A DNA stretch of 48,922 nt from an uncultured Bacteroidales bacterium (lineage in GTDB: Bacteria; Bacteroidota; Bacteroidia; Bacteroidales; FEN-979). The translations under genes and the position numbers were made by a program. The stretch's first letter is position 1. The number at the start of each line of letters is the position of its first letter. The stretch lies in the NCBI GenBank assembly GCA_903845055.1, contig CAIMWF010000019.1, positions 1 through 48,922 on the forward strand, written 5' to 3'. Below are positions 45,536 to 48,922 of this stretch, piece after piece. The notes below the pieces were generated by a model. The model was not told where the DNA came from and did no database searches. It saw only the letters and a program-made list of their open reading frames with translations.

Positions 45536-47656
45536 ATGAACGCCTGGAGTCCCTATCCGCTGCTTCGGCTGCTGGTTCCCTTTTTGGCAGGGATCGCAGC
45601 CGGAATTTCTGTGAGCAGTTTTACATTCATGCCGGTACCGGCCATTGTGATCCTGGTTTTCCTGCTGGCGGGCACCCGGTTGGTGCCATTGCTGGTTCCC
45701 GGGTACGGCTGCCGCTGGATAACCGGGCTGTTCATCAATGGCTTCCTGCTCGTGGCAGGATTTGATCTGGTGGCGCTCCATCGTCCCTGCAATGATCCGG
45801 CTTACCCGGGCCCACGTGCCGACAGACTTTTCGTCGCGGTGGTGGACGAAGCCCCCACATACAGCAAGGGACCTGTAAAGATCACCCTCGACGTCAGGTA
45901 CCGGATGGAGCGTGATCACTGGGTACGCACCTCCCTGCATGCCCTGGCGTACCTGCAGTCCCGGCCTGGAGCATGGTCCCTGCAATATGGCGACCAATTG
46001 CTGGTGCGCACTGTTTTTTCTGAAATAACAGACAATTCAAATCCCCACACTTTCAGCTACCCAGCGTACCTGAAGAATAAGGGCGTTACGCACCGGGGCT
46101 ATGCGGGAATGCACGCCTGGACCATGCTGCATGCGAGGCCGGCAGGGTTGGTGAAACGGGTTGCATTCCGGTTCCGCGACCGGCTGATGAACCTGATGAG
46201 GGAAAACCACGTGGAGGGTAGGGAATTTGCCGTGGCTTCGGCGCTGCTCCTCGGGTATGTGGGCGACATCGACGCCGGGTTGCGCCGTGACTATTCGGCG
46301 TCGGGTGCGATGCACATCCTTTCGGTATCCGGGATGCATGTAGGAATCATCTACGTCTTCCTGGAGTTCCTGCTTGGGTTCCTCAATAAAAGCAAGCCCG
46401 GTCGATTCTGCAAGGCGGTGATCCTGTTCATATTCATCTGGTTCTACGCACTGCTTACCGGGATGTCGCCCTGTGTACTCCGGTCGGCGGCCATGCTCAG
46501 CCTGCCCATCCTTGGAAAGGCGATGAACCGTTCGACCGGCATGTTCAATATCCTGGCAGCTTCAGTTATCATCCTCCTGGCCATGGATCCGTTCCTGATG
46601 GTGGATGTCAGCTTTCAGCTTTCGTACCTTGCGGTGACCGGTATCGTGATTCTTTACAAACCCGTCTACGATCTTTATGTCACCTCTGCCTGGCTACCCG
46701 ACAAGATCTGGTCGATCATGGCCATGTCCATCGCCGCCCAGCTGGCCACCCTGCCGGTAACCCTTTACACCTTTCACCAGTTCCCAAATTACTTCATGCT
46801 GACCAATATTTTCGTGGTCCCCCTGTCAAGCCTGGTCATTTATACCGGCATCGCCACGCTTGCGGTGGGAACCGTGCCGGTGGTTTCGCTCCTCGCTGCA
46901 AAGGCGCTGATCTTCCTGGTCTGGCTGTTGAACTGGATCATCCATTTTGTGGAGGAGCTTCCATGTTCCACCATCCGGGGCATCTTTATCTCGGGTCCTG
47001 AGATGTACCTGCTCTACCTGGTCATCGGCGCCGGGTTCCTTTTCCTGACCCGGCGGCAAACCGTTTTCTTATGGCTGTTCCTGGCCGGTACGATCGCCTT
47101 CAACCTGCTTGTCATCGATTTCAAGCTCGACCGGCTGCATGCCTCCGGGTTCACGGTCTTCAATTCGGGTCACAGCGGACTGATGGAGGTGAGTTGCCAG
47201 GACCGGGCCATGGTTTTTTACCAGGGAATTGCCCCGGGCGACAGCCTGGCGCAAAAGATGAACCAGGACATCCTTTCGGCAGACCTCAATGCCCGCGGCA
47301 TTTGTTATTGCCGGAGTTACTGGAGCGGACGACCCCATCCGGGTGGGCCCGGCCCGTTTTTCATGCCCTGCAGCCAGCCGGGAAATTTCATCCAGGCGGG
47401 TACCCACCGCATCGGTGTGCTGAACAAATCCGTCCCGAAGGGATTCAGGGGCTCCATCAGGGTGGAATACCTGGTGCTGTCGATGAACCCGGCCGTGAAA
47501 ATCGCGGATATCTGCAGGATTTATCATCCCCGACTGATCATCATCGACGCCACCAATACCCGTTTCCGGACGCAGAAGTGGCTGCAGGAAGCTGGCGTGC
47601 TGAAGGTTTCCTGCCACGCCGTATCGATCGGAGGCGCATTTGAGAAAGAATTTTAA
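45536..47656 (+). CDS. ComEC/Rec2-type membrane channel protein
   Basis: A 706-residue polytopic protein. The periplasmic OB-like part (about 90-200) comes before the competence core GAMHILSVSGMHVGIIYVFLEFLLG (near 259) and TGMSPCVLRSAAMLSLPILG. Many membrane spans follow up to about 520. The final 190 residues sit where a metallo-beta-lactamase-like nuclease domain is expected, but no HxHxDH motif is visible, so the domain is missing or degraded. The core family moves single-stranded DNA across the inner membrane. Whether this cell is naturally competent cannot be told. Confidence 0.88.
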   Translation: MNAWSPYPLLRLLVPFLAGIAAGISVSSFTFMPVPAIVILVFLLAGTRLVPLLVPGYGCRWITGLFINGFLLVAGFDLVALHRPCNDPAYPGPRADRLFVAVVDEAPTYSKGPVKITLDVRYRMERDHWVRTSLHALAYLQSRPGAWSLQYGDQLLVRTVFSEITDNSNPHTFSYPAYLKNKGVTHRGYAGMHAWTMLHARPAGLVKRVAFRFRDRLMNLMRENHVEGREFAVASALLLGYVGDIDAGLRRDYSASGAMHILSVSGMHVGIIYVFLEFLLGFLNKSKPGRFCKAVILFIFIWFYALLTGMSPCVLRSAAMLSLPILGKAMNRSTGMFNILAASVIILLAMDPFLMVDVSFQLSYLAVTGIVILYKPVYDLYVTSAWLPDKIWSIMAMSIAAQLATLPVTLYTFHQFPNYFMLTNIFVVPLSSLVIYTGIATLAVGTVPVVSLLAAKALIFLVWLLNWIIHFVEELPCSTIRGIFISGPEMYLLYLVIGAGFLFLTRRQTVFLWLFLAGTIAFNLLVIDFKLDRLHASGFTVFNSGHSGLMEVSCQDRAMVFYQGIAPGDSLAQKMNQDILSADLNARGICYCRSYWSGRPHPGGPGPFFMPCSQPGNFIQAGTHRIGVLNKSVPKGFRGSIRVEYLVLSMNPAVKIADICRIYHPRLIIIDATNTRFRTQKWLQEAGVLKVSCHAVSIGGAFEKEF

Positions 47657-47661
47657 AAATG

Positions 47662-47692
47662 TTGGTAGATTGAAAAAATTAGGTTACTTTTG
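47662..47692 (+). promoter_or_regulatory. Promoter of tRNA-Asp
   Basis: TTG at 47662-47664 and TACTTTTG at 47685-47692 are separated by 20 bases. It is a full match to the same pattern as the rpsU and tRNA-Thr promoters. Confidence 0.8.
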
Positions 47693-47704
47693 CAGCACAT
47701 TCGA

Positions 47705-47778
47705 GGATCGGTAGTTCAGCTGGTTAGAATGCCGCCCTGTCACGGCGGAGGTCGCGGGTTCGAGTCCCGTCCGGTCCG
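47705..47778 (+). tRNA. tRNA-Asp (GTC)
   Basis: A 74-base cloverleaf with acceptor GGATCGG/CCGGTCC (one T-G pair), anticodon stem CCGCC/GGCGG, loop CTGTCAC (anticodon GTC) and T-arm GCGGGTTCGAGTCCCGT. It has its own promoter and terminator. The AT-rich tail begins about 70 bases after it. Confidence 0.96.
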
Positions 47779-47783
47779 CAAAA

Positions 47784-47817
47784 AGCCCCTGTATCAGGTT
47801 GATATTCAGGGGTTTTT
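47784..47817 (+). terminator. Terminator after tRNA-Asp
   Basis: AGCCCCTG pairs with CAGGGG around a longer loop and is followed by TTTTTG, giving an intrinsic terminator-like structure. Confidence 0.75.
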
Positions 47818-47826
47818 GTTTTTGAG

Positions 47827-48158
47827 GGTGGCAAAATTGGTGGCAATTGAGGATTTCCAAACCGAGGAACCGGAACAACACTGAATCAAAAAAAATTAAA
47901 CATCAACCCATGAACAGGCGCAATTTTATCAGTTATTAACCTATACTCGGATATTGTTTTAATTAAAAATTAGAAACTCTGGAATAGTTGTATGACCTTA
48001 ACCGGCCACATAGCGTAAAAAACGCTCGCTTTTCCAGTCATAGGATGAGCAATATAAGCACCCAACATGTTGATAATTAATAATATATTGTGGCCAATCA
48101 AAACCAGAATTAGGTCAGAGATCAGTTTGTTTCAAATGCCACCATCAATTGATAATAT
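47827..48158. other. AT-rich spacer after tRNA-Asp, with GGTGGCAA direct repeats
   Basis: GGTGGCAAAATT and GGTGGCAATTGA (47827-47850) are tandem 12-base copies 48 bases after the tRNA. Beyond about 47880 the sequence is clearly AT-rich. A minus-strand frame ending at 47970 gives a hydrophobic peptide of about 50 residues without a clear start. AGCGT-aaaaa-ACGCT (48012-48026) is a small hairpin. No gene is supported. Confidence 0.45.
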
Positions 48159-48638
48159 TTACTCTACTTTAATATCCCAAATGATTAACTCATATTGAGT
48201 TTGAGCAAATATCTGTTTTCCGTCAGAACGAAATGAAACAAATTTTGCCTTTGTTGTTTTACCCTTATACGTCAATACGTCTAATGAAAATTTTTCTTCA
48301 AAATTATTATTGATATCAAAGAATCTTAATTTTTCGTCCTTTCCTGCGGTACATAATATATTTTGTGCACTTAAATCGAAATCCATTATTGTTTCATTAT
48401 TTGGGTGGAGTTCTTTAACAATACTTCCAGTTGACACCTCCCAAATTACTACCATTTCACCATTAAAAGACATTAAATATTTCCCGTCATTTGAAAACAA
48501 TAACTTATCACCAAGAGATTTGGGGCTTTCTTGTAAAGGTCGGATTAATCTTCCAGAATTTAACTCCCACAGAAATAAATCTTTGGGAAAAGCACGACCT
48601 CCAGCAATCAAGTTTTTATTTGGACAAAATGCGACCAC
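48159..48638 (-). CDS. WD40-like beta-propeller protein, possibly broken at its 5' end
   Basis: A 159-residue frame with WD40-like repeats: FLWELNSGRLIRPLQ, VVIWEVSTGSIVKEL, LRFFDINNNFEEKF and LIIWDIKVE at the end. The only standard start in frame is a GTG at 48636-48638. The frame continues open upstream to 48815 (WTTSFDPSNNGIK...), where a TAA (48816-48818) stops it, so the true gene may be longer and interrupted. AT-rich codon use differs from the genes to the left, which suggests recent gain. Function is unknown. Confidence 0.55.
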   Translation of the reverse strand: MVAFCPNKNLIAGGRAFPKDLFLWELNSGRLIRPLQESPKSLGDKLLFSNDGKYLMSFNGEMVVIWEVSTGSIVKELHPNNETIMDFDLSAQNILCTAGKDEKLRFFDINNNFEEKFSLDVLTYKGKTTKAKFVSFRSDGKQIFAQTQYELIIWDIKVE

Positions 48639-48815
48639 CCTTATGGGTTTACCAACATCTTGTAATGCAACTCCTGTGGCATTTACGAGAACAGATTCTA
48701 AATCGGTTGATGAATTTATTGCACTGACAGTCTCTCTTTTACCATCCTTGAAATAGAAGTAACTTTTATTAGGTTCTTTGATTCCATTATTGCTTGGATC
48801 AAAAGAGGTTGTCCA

Positions 48816-48917
48816 TTATTTAGTTGAAATTTGATTGGCTAAGGTTCTTCGTTTTACTTCTTTTATGAGCGCATTTTTCATCACATCCAGTTTAACAAAG
48901 TTATCAACTTTACGCAT
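48816..48917 (-). other. Short basic open frame in line with the WD40 frame
   Basis: ATG at 48915-48917 opens 33 codons (VDNFVKLDVMKNALIKEV, then a Lys/Arg-rich end) and stops at the TAA at 48816-48818. It is in the same frame as the WD40-like segment that follows. The frame may also begin beyond the window. It could be a separate gene or the N-terminal part of an interrupted one. Confidence 0.2.
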
Positions 48918-48922
48918 TTTGT

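Overview
The window comes from a member of the Bacteroidota, most likely an uncultured Bacteroidales-like lineage. Five proteins or more carry type A C-terminal sorting domains of the type IX secretion system (T9SS). The promoters that can be read fit the Bacteroidota pattern TTG-N20-TAnnTTTG. Start codons lack strong Shine-Dalgarno sites, and the order rpsU-xerC-hpf-tRNAs-tuf-secE-nusG-rplKAJL-rpoBC-DUF3467 is typical of the phylum. No species can be named from the sequence alone.

Region 1 (1-17.4 kb) is an accessory, cell-surface region. It holds secreted T9SS proteins (a 3'-truncated one, a YCF48-like propeller, a small one, a 1618-residue mosaic adhesin-like protein and a second propeller), two tandem paralogous lipoproteins, a DJ-1/PfpI protein, a triple BON-domain protein followed in frame by a SHOCT-like tail beyond a stop codon, an NlpC/P60 endopeptidase, a patatin-like lipase and a protein with an IPTL-CTERM-like anchor.

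Region 2 (17.5-20.6 kb) has tRNA-Val, a flavin-reductase-like protein and a DPP-IV-type dipeptidyl peptidase. Region 3 (20.7-36.4 kb) is the core information-processing cluster. It holds bS21, a Xer recombinase and a hibernation factor, then tRNA-Thr, Tyr, Gly and Thr, EF-Tu, tRNA-Trp, SecE, NusG, uL11, uL1, uL10, bL12, RpoB, RpoC and a DUF3467 protein, and it closes with a 21-bp terminator stem. Region 4 (36.5-47.8 kb) is housekeeping and envelope: a thioredoxin-fold protein, an operon of DUF2520, KdsC-like phosphatase, UbiA prenyltransferase and Maf, a secreted jelly-roll-like protein, surE-lpxB, two TPR proteins, a ComEC homologue and tRNA-Asp. Region 5 (47.8 kb to the end) is clearly AT-rich, holds WD40-like remnants, and may be the edge of an island next to tRNA-Asp.

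The most unusual structure lies between genes. Heptamer and octamer tandem repeats (TTTACGA, TTGCCTA, CACTCGT, AATTACT, AAAATTC, AAATAGCG) occur in many spacers, in one case as 31-bp terminal inverted repeats around a 97-bp core. Small palindromic repeats sit inside the tuf-nusG-rplK spacers, and a long hairpin lies between tuf and tRNA-Trp. I found no CRISPR array, phage, transposase or obvious new defence system. The best candidates for something undescribed are these repeat families and the BON-stop-SHOCT arrangement.
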